The notes beneath the pieces were generated by a model, which saw only the letters and a program-made list of their open reading frames with translations, was not told where the DNA came from and made no database searches. Shown here piece after piece: positions 39,798 to 48,159 of a stretch of 64,000 nucleotides of DNA. Position numbers and translations under genes: made by a program. Numbering within the stretch: the stretch's first letter is position 1; every line of letters begins with the position of its first letter. Source of the stretch: Enhygromyxa salina (lineage in GTDB: Bacteria; Myxococcota_A; Polyangia; Nannocystales; Nannocystaceae); assembly GCF_002994635.1 (NCBI RefSeq), contig NZ_PVNL01000110.1, positions 39,556-103,555 on the forward strand, in the 5' to 3' direction.

Positions 39798-41063
39798 TCA
39801 CCACGGCGCTGGGCCGGGCTCGACGTCGAGCACCACGATCGCCGGTACCGTCACCGTATTGTGGTCGGATGGGTCCTCGGGATCGTCCTCGTGTGGGATC
39901 ACGACCTCGCCCCCGAGCACGATCCGTCCGTCGTCCAGCTTGTGTAGTGTCCGCGCCGCCCGGAGCCCGAGATGATCGAGCGAAGCCGTGCACTCCAGGG
40001 CTCCGGTCCAGTCCTGCCGCGCGAGCGACAGGTGACGCAGCGCCCTGTCCTCGACATTGCGGCCCGAGACCACGTGCACCACCGAGGTGTCCACGCCGAC
40101 CGCCTCGGTGACACGGATGTCGTCGAGCTCGGGCCACTCGACCTCTCCACGCCAGTTCGTCCAGCCGCTATTGTCGTGCGACGTCACGATGCTTCGTGCG
40201 ACCCGCAGCAGCGGGGGATCGTCTGTGGTCTCTGTGTAGTCGTATCGGCGTCCCCGCTCCTCGGACACCCAGATCGTGCGATCGTCGTCACTTGCGAGCC
40301 GAGCGTGGGGGCCGTTGTAGTTGTCGGGGGTCACGTATGCTGTCCAGTTCACGCCGCCGTCGAGACCGCGCAGCGTCAACATCGAGATTGAAGACGAGTC
40401 GATTCCCGAGCGGCCGGCGAATACCGCGAGGTTGCCACCGACGCTGACGATCTGCCCGATCCAGTGGAACTCGCGCTCGCCATCGCTGTGAGGGACGAAG
40501 TTCGCGTAGCCGGTCTGTCGCCACGCCAGCGCTCCGTTCGCATCGCGTCGCTCGATCAGCGCCGCGCTGTCATAGATGCCGTCGGGGTTAGAGCGATACA
40601 CGCTGCCCGCGAGGTATAGCTCGCCCGCGCGGGCGAGCGATGACCCGATGTAGATCGGCGCGCCCTCGGCCAGCAGTGGCTCTTCTTTGAGGGTCTGACC
40701 ATCAGCGTCGAGCGTCAATAATCGACCCGGTTGATCAATGTCGTCGCTGCCGAAGGCGTCTTCACCGGGGACCGTTAGCCAGATTGTCTCGGTCTCGAGA
40801 TCCTCCGCGACCGTGCCACACCATGACGATGCGGACTGGATCCGCGCGAGCTCCTGCAGCGTGCCTTGCTCGGTCAGGCGCTCGAGCACCAACTCCCAAC
40901 CTTCGGTGTGGAGCACCAGACCGGTCGGCGTGACCGTACACAAAGTGCCGCTCCCGAGCTCGATCACCGCTTCGTTCGAGACCAGACACGGCTCGGGCTC
41001 GGGCTCGCTGCACGCGGCGACCAACGGGATCAGCGCGAGCGCGAGCGGACGCATCGAGGGCAT
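39798..41063 (-). CDS. Beta-propeller-like lipoprotein
   Basis: A 421-residue lipoprotein from ATG 41063; signal LALALIPLVAAC. After the lipobox and a Glu/Pro-rich linker the protein is beta-rich with weak repeats (IESASSWCGTVAEDL-like, LASDDDRTIWVSEERGRRYDY, LHKLDDGRIVLGGEVVI). Each unit resembles quinoprotein- or WD40-type blades, often with Asp-Gly turns, as in other myxobacterial propeller lipoproteins. No active site seen. It lies downstream of the kinase/RCC1 operon, separated by the hairpin at 41171. Confidence 0.7.
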   Translation of the reverse strand: MPSMRPLALALIPLVAACSEPEPEPCLVSNEAVIELGSGTLCTVTPTGLVLHTEGWELVLERLTEQGTLQELARIQSASSWCGTVAEDLETETIWLTVPGEDAFGSDDIDQPGRLLTLDADGQTLKEEPLLAEGAPIYIGSSLARAGELYLAGSVYRSNPDGIYDSAALIERRDANGALAWRQTGYANFVPHSDGEREFHWIGQIVSVGGNLAVFAGRSGIDSSSISMLTLRGLDGGVNWTAYVTPDNYNGPHARLASDDDRTIWVSEERGRRYDYTETTDDPPLLRVARSIVTSHDNSGWTNWRGEVEWPELDDIRVTEAVGVDTSVVHVVSGRNVEDRALRHLSLARQDWTGALECTASLDHLGLRAARTLHKLDDGRIVLGGEVVIPHEDDPEDPSDHNTVTVPAIVVLDVEPGPAPW

Positions 41064-41170
41064 GGCGTGAGTCTCTAGCAAGCCGGGGGCCAACGTGGAG
41101 TGGCGATGAGCAGTGGTTTGGTGGGTCTCGGGACGGCGAGATGCCAACCTGGGAGTCACGATCGGCAACC

Positions 41171-41203
41171 CCGTTGTCTATCGCCAGCGGCGATAGACAA
41201 CGG
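41171..41203 (-). terminator. Perfect 15-bp hairpin between the RCC1 operon and the next gene
   Basis: CCGTTGTCTATCGCC (41171-41185) and its exact reverse complement (41189-41203) are separated by only three bases. It starts 58 bases past the stop of the leftward RCC1 gene ending at 41261, consistent with a terminator for the four-gene operon. There is no T-run, so it may need Rho or act as an RNA-stability structure. The arms are less GC-rich than most of the window. Confidence 0.65.
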
Positions 41204-41260
41204 CCTCTCCGTGGGCTTGCAGTGTTCGCATGAGGACGCGCCTCGCCGTGCGGACACAGT

Positions 41261-42862
41261 TCAGTCGAACAGCGGCACGGGGTCGGCGTCGGTCGCTAGC
41301 TCGTTGTCGCCGATCGCGTCCACGCCCTCGAGCCCGAGCTGACCGTATGCGTTGGAGCCCCAGCAGTGAACATCCTGATCGTCGAGCAGGACGCAGGTGT
41401 GATCGAAGCCCATGGCGATCTGGACCACGGGTGCGGCGAACGAGAGCTTGGCGGCGGATGAGGGAAGTTCGTCGTCGCCGAGGTGTTGGGTCGAGCCGAG
41501 GCCGAGCTGGCCTGCGGAATTGGCCCCCCAGCAACCGAGTGCGCCGTCGTCGAACAGCGCGCAGGTCTGATTGTTGCTAGCGGCGACGGTCACGACCGTG
41601 CCGGAGACGCCAGCGATCGCCTCGAGGGGACCGACACCATCACCGTGGTTAACCGTGGAGCCGACACCGAGCTTGCCGTAGCTGTTGGATCCCCACCCTC
41701 GAATTTGTGCAGAGCCCGAGTTGGGGTGGAGAGCGACCGTGTGACTGCTGCCAGCGGCGACCACCGGGATGACCTCGCCGCCGTACTTCAAGCTGACCGC
41801 GCTCGGGAGCTCGTCGTCGCCGATGTTGTTCGTGTTGCCATAACCGAGCCGTCCACTGCTGCCATGCCCCCAGCAGCGGAGCCCCCCTGCGACCATCGAG
41901 GCGCACACGTGATGCGCGCCAGCGCGGAGACTCGACACCGCGCCGCCGACTTGCACGAAGCTATTGGCGTTTGAGGCAATCTCGTTGTCACCGATCGGGC
42001 TCAGGTTTCCGTGACCCAGCTGCCCGTAGGCGTTGCCCCCCCAGCAGTAGACTCCACCGATGACCGACAGTGCGCAGGTGAAGCTCGACCCGGCGGTCAC
42101 GGATTGGATCGAGTCGCCGAAGTCGAGGGGGATGAGCGTGTCGATGTCTTCGTTGTCGCCGATGTCTTGGAGATGCCCGAGGCCGAGCTGACCGTCTGTG
42201 TTTTGCCCCCAGCACGTCACGGTGCCCGAGGCGAGCACGGCGCAGGTATGGTAGGCGCCGGCCGCGATCGCTGTGGCGGACTGGACGAGCGGGAGCACGC
42301 CGTAGACCGCCGGAGCCTCGTTGTCACCGACAGGCTGAACATGGCCATAGCCTAGCTGACCGCGATTGTTGTGGCCCCAGCAGATCACGTCCCCGGCATC
42401 GGTCAGGACGCAAGTGTGATTGCCACCCGCGGTGATCTGCACGATGCGGGTCGAGCTGCAGTCGGCTTCGCAGCCGTCGCCGCCACCGACGTTGCCATCG
42501 TCACACTGCTCTCCGGTCTCGACTATGCCATTGCCACAAACGGGCATCGGCTCGCATAGACCAGCCTCGCACTGCAGGCCTGGCGCGCAGACCTCACCGA
42601 TGTCGCAGGGGCAGTCGAGCGTGCCCGGCGGGCAACCCTGCGTCTCATCGGTGTCGGACTCATCGACGGAGTTCGTGTCGGCATCCGTCGTCGTCGAGGA
42701 TTCGTCGGTGTTACCGGTCTCGAGCACCGACGACTCGCCGCCGTCGCTGGCCGAGATACTCGTGCCGTCACCGTCACTGTCGAGCACCGCAGGGTTGGCA
42801 ACATAGCCGCAGCTATTCGCGCCGAGGGCGAGTAGGACAAGGCGTGCGCGTGGCATCGTCAT
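41261..42862 (-). CDS. RCC1-repeat beta-propeller lipoprotein (second copy)
   Basis: A 533-residue lipoprotein. Signal RLVLLALGANSC. A Ser/Thr/Asp-rich linker (about 25-75) leads to Cys-rich modules (CPPGTLDCPCDIGEVC) and a CGNGIVETGEQCDDGN repeat. From 140 on, RCC1-like blades of about 50 residues repeat: HTCVLTDAGDVICWGHNNRGQLGYG, TCALSVIGGVYCWGGNAYGQLGHGN, VCASMVAGGLRCWGHGSSGRLGYGN, each with CxxWG and GQLG cores. Several blades end in GDNE or GDDELP. RCC1 propellers bind proteins or lipids; here on the cell surface. It starts 3 bp after the related gene upstream. Last gene of the operon, followed by a perfect hairpin. Confidence 0.85.
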   Translation of the reverse strand: MTMPRARLVLLALGANSCGYVANPAVLDSDGDGTSISASDGGESSVLETGNTDESSTTTDADTNSVDESDTDETQGCPPGTLDCPCDIGEVCAPGLQCEAGLCEPMPVCGNGIVETGEQCDDGNVGGGDGCEADCSSTRIVQITAGGNHTCVLTDAGDVICWGHNNRGQLGYGHVQPVGDNEAPAVYGVLPLVQSATAIAAGAYHTCAVLASGTVTCWGQNTDGQLGLGHLQDIGDNEDIDTLIPLDFGDSIQSVTAGSSFTCALSVIGGVYCWGGNAYGQLGHGNLSPIGDNEIASNANSFVQVGGAVSSLRAGAHHVCASMVAGGLRCWGHGSSGRLGYGNTNNIGDDELPSAVSLKYGGEVIPVVAAGSSHTVALHPNSGSAQIRGWGSNSYGKLGVGSTVNHGDGVGPLEAIAGVSGTVVTVAASNNQTCALFDDGALGCWGANSAGQLGLGSTQHLGDDELPSSAAKLSFAAPVVQIAMGFDHTCVLLDDQDVHCWGSNAYGQLGLEGVDAIGDNELATDADPVPLFD

Positions 42863-42865
42863 GGC

Positions 42866-44374
42866 TCAATACACCTCGACGACGCCGGCGGTCTCCGGGG
42901 TCTCGTTGTCGCCGATGTCTGCCGGAGTGCCGTAGCCGAGCGCGCCCCACGATCCTTCGCCCCAGCAGACGACCTCGTTGTCGTCGCGCAGGGCACAGGT
43001 GTGCTGGCGGCCGGCGGTGACCGCCACGGCCGGGCCACCGATCGCCACCGCCCCAGCAGCCTCCGGTGTCTCATTGTCGCCGATGATGTTCGTGTTGCCG
43101 TAGCCGAGCTGTCCCGCGGACGCCTGGCCCCAGCACAGGACATCACCGTCTTCGAGGACAGCACAGCTGTGTGCGTCACCAGTGGCTACGGCGATGGGTG
43201 TACCGCCAAGAACGACGGAGTTGCCCGGCTGCTCATTGTCGCCAATGTCCTCAGCCTGGCCCGGGTAGCCCAGCCTGCCGGAGGCATGGTGGCCCCAGCA
43301 GGAAAGGTGGTTCGTGTCTTTGAAGATGGCGCAGGCGTGCTGCGAGCCGAAGTCGAGCATCAAGGGCGGCTTCGGGATCTGTGCGGGCATTCCAATCGCC
43401 TGTGAGATGGGGATTTGGTTCGACAGACTGACCAGGCCGAGCTCGCCATAGCTGTTGTTTCCCCAACAGATCAGTTCATCGTCGTCGCGTAGCGCACAAG
43501 CGCTCGAGCTGCCGGCCACGATCATTGAAGACGTGCTACCGACATCAATGACCGCGGCGCTTCCGGGGTGCTCGTCATCACCGAGATGGTTGTTGGTGTC
43601 TTCTTGCCCCAAGTGGTAGCCGCCGCTCCCCCAGCAGATCGGGTAGCCGGTGTTGAGAAGGGCGCAGGTGTATGTGTCTCCTGCGTCGATGGCGATCGCC
43701 ACCTCACCTAGCTGTACTGTCCCAGCGACGACAGGGAGCTCGTCATCGCCAATGTTACTCGTGTTCGCGTAGCCGAGCCGACCCAAGGCGGCCAGCCCCC
43801 AGCATGCGACCCCCCCGGTGTCGAGCAAGGCACAAGTGTGCTGGTCTCCAGCGCGGATCGAGATGATGGGGGCGGCGAGCACGATCGCAAGCGCGGACGC
43901 GGGGGTCTCTGAGTCGCCGATGAGATTGGTGTTGCCCTGCCCGAGCTGACCGTAATTTCCCCGGCCCCAGCACCGGGCCTCCCCGGAATTGAACAGAGCG
44001 CAGGTGTGGTAGCCGCCTGCGCTGATCTCGACGACCTCGGTCGGCTGGCAGTCTGCGTTGCAGCCGTCGCTGTTTGTCACGTTGGCGTCATCGCAACTCT
44101 CGCCTGCGCTGATGACTCCGTCACCACACGTCGAAGACACGCACGTCCCCTCGCTGCACATTAGATCGTCCACGCAGGTCTCGTTGAGGGCACAGGCGCA
44201 GCCAAGTTCACCGTCACAGCTCATGTCGCCGTCGCCCGTTGTCGTCGCAACGCCCGTCTCGGTGGAGTCACTGTTGGAACCGTCGGTGACACTGTCATCG
44301 ATTCCGGCGGTGCCGCATGCCAGCATGATCGAAACGAGGAGGGGTAATTTGGTAATCGTAGCTCGGTCGTGCAT
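42866..44374 (-). CDS. RCC1-repeat beta-propeller lipoprotein (first copy)
   Basis: A 502-residue lipoprotein closely related to the gene that follows. Signal LPLLVSIMLAC. A short GDGD-containing linker, the Cys module CDGELGCACALNETC, and a CGDGVISAGESCDDANVT repeat lead to RCC1-like blades (HTCALFNSGEARCWGRGNYGQLGQGN, HTCALLDTGGVACWGLAALGRLGYAN, HACAIFKDTNHLSCWGHHASGRLGY). Most blades end in IGDxExP (GDSETP, GDDELP, GDNETP). The pair likely forms surface-exposed propellers. Transcribed after the kinase gene, 64 bp downstream of it. A tandem duplication produced the two copies. Confidence 0.85.
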   Translation of the reverse strand: MHDRATITKLPLLVSIMLACGTAGIDDSVTDGSNSDSTETGVATTTGDGDMSCDGELGCACALNETCVDDLMCSEGTCVSSTCGDGVISAGESCDDANVTNSDGCNADCQPTEVVEISAGGYHTCALFNSGEARCWGRGNYGQLGQGNTNLIGDSETPASALAIVLAAPIISIRAGDQHTCALLDTGGVACWGLAALGRLGYANTSNIGDDELPVVAGTVQLGEVAIAIDAGDTYTCALLNTGYPICWGSGGYHLGQEDTNNHLGDDEHPGSAAVIDVGSTSSMIVAGSSSACALRDDDELICWGNNSYGELGLVSLSNQIPISQAIGMPAQIPKPPLMLDFGSQHACAIFKDTNHLSCWGHHASGRLGYPGQAEDIGDNEQPGNSVVLGGTPIAVATGDAHSCAVLEDGDVLCWGQASAGQLGYGNTNIIGDNETPEAAGAVAIGGPAVAVTAGRQHTCALRDDNEVVCWGEGSWGALGYGTPADIGDNETPETAGVVEVY

Positions 44375-44438
44375 AGGCGGTTCTCATTGTTCTCGAACAG
44401 ACAATGTGCTGCTGTGGGCTATGTGACGCAATGCGGGG

Positions 44439-46166
44439 TTACTCGAGTTTGAGGTGTCCCGACTGTTGCAGCGTTAGCCGCAGCGTTCCTTTGGTCTCGG
44501 GGATAGTCACCGTTCCGCCCGACTTCCAGGCTCCGCGGGCACTGTCGCGGTAGCGCGCCCGATAGGTCCCCGGTCGCAGTCGAGCGCGAGCTTGTGTCTT
44601 CCCACCCATGCGATCGAGCGAGTAAACTCTGCCGCCAATCTCGATCTCGATCCAAAATACCGTTGGTGCGCTGATCTCGACGGTCACGCGGGCGGGTGGT
44701 TGGGGAACGGCGGCGTCCGGCTCGTCGGGCGCGTCGGGCTCGATCGCGGACGGAGCGTCGCGCGGTTTGGGCGGACTCGATGGCGCGAGTGGCTGCGTCG
44801 GTGTCGAGGGGGGCGCCTCCGGCGGATGCGGACGTGGCTGTGTTTCCGCGGTCCCGCTAAGGGGGGAGTCTTCTTCTTCGTTTGAGTTGCGTGCAGCCCG
44901 TTGCTCGGGCGCGGCGGACGGGGCTCGCTCGGGCGGGTCCTCGGCGTCCGGTGAGTCACCGTGGAGTGCGAACGAGACCAAGCTGATCCCGAACATCATC
45001 AGCCCGGTCAGAGGCAGTGCGATACGCAGGGCGAAGGATGAGCTGGCACGAATCGAGCTCTCCGGAGGTGACAACACCTGGGCGAGGACCGAGTGCTCGG
45101 TGGTCGCGGACGCGGAGGGGAATCGTGACGATCCACGCGGAGCGAGCGGAGCTGTCGGCAAATTGTGGGGGTTACTCCTCGAGGAGTGAGGGTGGGTATG
45201 CGAGATGTGCGAGAGGGTGACCATCTCTTTGCTCGAGCTCGCAGGCGTCGTGAACTGCCGGACGAGATCCTGCAGCTCGAATTTTGCATCCCGATAGCCG
45301 GGCCAGGCCGCGAGGTACCCATGGGCCTCGCGCGCTGATTGAATGCGCTCGTCCACGTCGGCCTTCAACAGGCCGCTTCTCAGCGCCTCGAGCTCACTCG
45401 GGAGACGCCCCGGCGGGCACGTGAGCGGCGGGATCTCGCCATCGAGGACCATGCCGTAAAGGCGAGCCTCGTCAACGACGCCCGAACGAAAACGCCGGCC
45501 GTCGAGTAGCTCGTGGAGGATCGCTCCGACCGCGAACAGATCGATGGTTGGAGCGCGTGTGTCCCCGCGCAATTGTTCGGGCGGCATGTAGCGAAGCTTG
45601 CCCTTGACGTGAATACCGCTGGTTTCCTCGGACGCGACGCGGGCGATGCCGAAATCCATCAGCTTGACCTCGCCAGCGACGGAGAGCATGACGTTCTGGG
45701 CTGAGACATCGCGGTGGACGATCGTCCGCTGGCAGCCCTCGTGCTCGAATTCGTGCGCGTACGCCAGCGCCTTGAGGATCTCCCCGACGACATAGCCCAC
45801 CACCGACAGCGTGAGCGTCTCGCCACGCTCACGCAGGGCGCCGCTCAGCTCGTCGAGGTTGCGACCGTCGACCCACTCCATGGCCATGTAGCGAACGCCA
45901 GCGTCCTCGCCGACGTCGAACACTTGAACGATGTTGGAGTTGCCCAACAGCATCGACAGCCGGGCCTCGTCGTCGAACATGCGCCGGGAGATCTCGTCAT
46001 GGGTCCGTTCGGGCGTGAGTAGCTTGACGGCTACAGTCTTGCAGGCGCCGGTCTCATGGGAGCGCCGACCGGCCCAAACCTCCCCCATACCTCCGACGCC
46101 CAGGCGGCGGACGAGCGTGTAGGGCCCGACCTGACAGGTCTCATTCACTAAAACTGAATTGTCCAT
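44439..46166 (-). CDS. Ser/Thr protein kinase, single-pass membrane (Hanks type)
   Basis: A 575-residue kinase. Gly-loop LGVGGMGEVW (22-31), catalytic Lys48 (TVAVKLL), catalytic loop HRDVSAQNVM with Asp153 and Asn158 (the HRDVSAxN variant rather than HRDLKPxN, common in myxobacterial kinases), DFGIA with Asp171, and PPEQ near 195-198 as the activation-segment end. A kinase domain of about 300 residues, then a Ser/Pro linker, one transmembrane span (379-401) and a Pro/Glu-rich linker. The C-terminal 80 residues are beta-rich and extracytoplasmic (RPGTYRARYRDSARGAW), perhaps a ligand sensor. It overlaps the previous gene by 19 bases. It would phosphorylate Ser/Thr of unknown targets. In an operon with a membrane protein and two RCC1 lipoproteins. 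Confidence 0.88.
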   Translation of the reverse strand: MDNSVLVNETCQVGPYTLVRRLGVGGMGEVWAGRRSHETGACKTVAVKLLTPERTHDEISRRMFDDEARLSMLLGNSNIVQVFDVGEDAGVRYMAMEWVDGRNLDELSGALRERGETLTLSVVGYVVGEILKALAYAHEFEHEGCQRTIVHRDVSAQNVMLSVAGEVKLMDFGIARVASEETSGIHVKGKLRYMPPEQLRGDTRAPTIDLFAVGAILHELLDGRRFRSGVVDEARLYGMVLDGEIPPLTCPPGRLPSELEALRSGLLKADVDERIQSAREAHGYLAAWPGYRDAKFELQDLVRQFTTPASSSKEMVTLSHISHTHPHSSRSNPHNLPTAPLAPRGSSRFPSASATTEHSVLAQVLSPPESSIRASSSFALRIALPLTGLMMFGISLVSFALHGDSPDAEDPPERAPSAAPEQRAARNSNEEEDSPLSGTAETQPRPHPPEAPPSTPTQPLAPSSPPKPRDAPSAIEPDAPDEPDAAVPQPPARVTVEISAPTVFWIEIEIGGRVYSLDRMGGKTQARARLRPGTYRARYRDSARGAWKSGGTVTIPETKGTLRLTLQQSGHLKLE

Positions 46167-47077
46167 GTCAACATCGCTTGGCGACCGCGGGCGCGGCCGA
46201 TCCGGACCTCATCGACCGTCAACACGACCCCAGCCGCAACCATTGCGCCAGCGCCGAGACCGATCAGGACCTTGTCTTGGGGATGATTCTCGTGCAGTTG
46301 TGGACATGTCTCAGTGTCTCCTCCGAGGGCCTCGCCTCTGCACGTGCCGTTCAGCGCCGCCAGAACGACCCCGCCGATGAGCAGGGCCGCCCCGGCCGAA
46401 GCCATGCTGAGTTCAGCCCAGCGCGGGAGCAGGCGAGTCCGCCTATCCTGAGTTGCTCCGGGCACGTCCTCGCCGATTGGCCGCTCGCTGCTCGTGAGGA
46501 ACGAGCGTCGCGCAGCCATCCCCGGTTCGTGCAGCTCGATCACCAGGTGCTCGGGGCCGCGGTTGGGGTCGCTGAACACAACCCAGACGCGGTAGCGACC
46601 GAGGTAGAGCGGAAGCTCGGGATTGCTCGCTCGGGTCTCGTTGATAATGATCTCGCAGCTTTGGCAGGTGATGGCGATCGTCGACGTGCCGGTATTCCGC
46701 AGCGCCTGCAGGCGACGCTCGTAGAGCTCGAGCACGACCGGTCCAAAGTTCCCCGCCCCAACCTGGCGGCCCATGGCCGAGCGAATGACCTCGTCCATCG
46801 CGGCCTCGGCCTCGACGCTGTCCCCGAGCGCAAGGTGAATGGATACGAGCGCCAGTCTTGCCCGATCGAGGAGCGCGAGGGCGTCCTCATCTCCGATGAG
46901 CGCGAGCGCCTGCGTCTCGGCGTTGGTCAATGCCTCGGCGAGACGCTGGGCGGACTCGGCTGTTGGGCCCGCCGAGATGACGGCTTGTTCGAGAACCACG
47001 ACGTCCCGGCCTTGGTCGGGCCCAGCGGGTCCAAACAGCAACCACAGAGCGAGGCTGAGCGGCGACATCGCGGCCAT
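46148..47077 (-). CDS. Membrane protein upstream of the kinase, PEGA-like domain
   Basis: A 309-residue protein. Signal-like N-terminus SPLSLALWLLFGPAG. Residues 25-130 are helical (TPR-like: AQRLAEALTNAETQALALIGDEDALALLDRARLALVSIHLAL). Around 135-205 a beta domain resembling PEGA follows (CQSCEIIINETRASNPELPLYLGRYRVWVVF, VIELHEPG). Two hydrophobic spans lie near 222-245 and 275-295. It overlaps the kinase start by 19 bases, so translation is coupled; PEGA-like and TPR proteins are frequent companions of myxobacterial kinases. It probably senses or transmits envelope signals. Start could be Met1 or Met4. Confidence 0.72.
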   Translation of the reverse strand: MAAMSPLSLALWLLFGPAGPDQGRDVVVLEQAVISAGPTAESAQRLAEALTNAETQALALIGDEDALALLDRARLALVSIHLALGDSVEAEAAMDEVIRSAMGRQVGAGNFGPVVLELYERRLQALRNTGTSTIAITCQSCEIIINETRASNPELPLYLGRYRVWVVFSDPNRGPEHLVIELHEPGMAARRSFLTSSERPIGEDVPGATQDRRTRLLPRWAELSMASAGAALLIGGVVLAALNGTCRGEALGGDTETCPQLHENHPQDKVLIGLGAGAMVAAGVVLTVDEVRIGRARGRQAMLTWTIQF

Positions 47078-47240
47078 AGTACGGGTGCGCCTCGCACAGG
47101 CGTGACCCTCTGCCCGGCGTCGCCGTAGACGACGTTCGACCTTGGTGTCGAGGCTCAGACTAGGCGGCTAGGTCGCCTGCTCGACGGCGCCAATCCGAAC
47201 CACGCGAATATCGCCATCCATGGTCAACGTTTCACGAGAA

Positions 47241-48017
47241 TCATGCGTCCGTGTGCTGGGGACCGTCGGACTGCGCTGCGCTCGGAAGCGCCCGCTCGAG
47301 CGTCGCCCGCATCGCGGTCAGCTCGTGTTCGAGGCGCCTGACGGTGTCGAGGATCTCATCCTCCTCGGGATCTTCGAGGATGGTGGTCATGAACCCCGCC
47401 ATGTACCCGAACACGCCAACTCCCGCGAAGATGACGAAGGCCGAGACCATGTGTCCGCCCGGGGTCGTCGGCGTGATGTCGCCATACCCGACGGTGCTCA
47501 AGGTCACGAGCGACCACCACAGGGCATCCTCGAGGCCGTTTGTGCTGTCCGGTTCGACGATGCGAAACGCGAGCGCACCGGTCAGCACCAACGCAGCGAC
47601 GAGCCCGAAGGCACGCACTGCCCTGGCGCTCTTGCCCTTGAAGCGACGCAGGCGCATGGCCACCCGGGCGATTCGAAACAGTCGGAGTAGCCGGATGACC
47701 CGCAGGCTCTGGGCGAACGCGGTGAACGGGATCGACGACACGAGGTCGGCGATGTTCTCGGGTCTGCGCAGGTACAGCACGCGGTTGTCTGCCAGCGAAA
47801 GCCCGAGCAGCCACTCGCTGAGAAACATCGCGCAGAAGAAATGGTTGATGCTGTCGAAGGTGTCGATGCTCCGGGTTTGCATGGACTCGAGCACCAGGAG
47901 GGTGAACATCGGCAGCAACAGGATGTTGTTGGCGTAGCGGAGCCAGCCGAGCACGCGCGTCCAGCGGGATACCTGCTCCCTCGGGCGCTCAGACTCGGCG
48001 GTGTCGTCGTCGTTCAT
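47241..48017 (-). CDS. Voltage-gated-type potassium channel subunit
   Basis: A 258-residue protein from ATG 48017. Segments: about 30-45 (S1-like), 55-75 (S2/S3), an S4-like helix with spaced Arg at 105-129 (LRVIRLLRLFRIARVAMRLRRFKGK), S5 near 138-152, the selectivity filter TLSTVGYGD at 173-180 with pore helix WWSLV, and S6 at 188-212. The tail 215-250 is a likely coiled coil (EEDEILDTVRRLEHELTAMRATLERAL). This is the Kv/KvAP-like bacterial 6TM family. Forms tetramers in the inner membrane. No accessory gene nearby. The open frame upstream to 48197 is not credible coding sequence. Confidence 0.92.
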   Translation of the reverse strand: MNDDDTAESERPREQVSRWTRVLGWLRYANNILLLPMFTLLVLESMQTRSIDTFDSINHFFCAMFLSEWLLGLSLADNRVLYLRRPENIADLVSSIPFTAFAQSLRVIRLLRLFRIARVAMRLRRFKGKSARAVRAFGLVAALVLTGALAFRIVEPDSTNGLEDALWWSLVTLSTVGYGDITPTTPGGHMVSAFVIFAGVGVFGYMAGFMTTILEDPEEDEILDTVRRLEHELTAMRATLERALPSAAQSDGPQHTDA

Positions 48018-48159
48018 GCGGGTGACACTACACCCGCAGGGCTCGCGGAGGGTGCGCGGTCTCGATGGGTCGACGGTCGGCGTCGCGCCACGGTCGAACT
48101 CGCGCCCCTCGATCGTCAACCGGGGCACCCCATGGCGTGGCTCAGTGTGCCCGCGCTGC

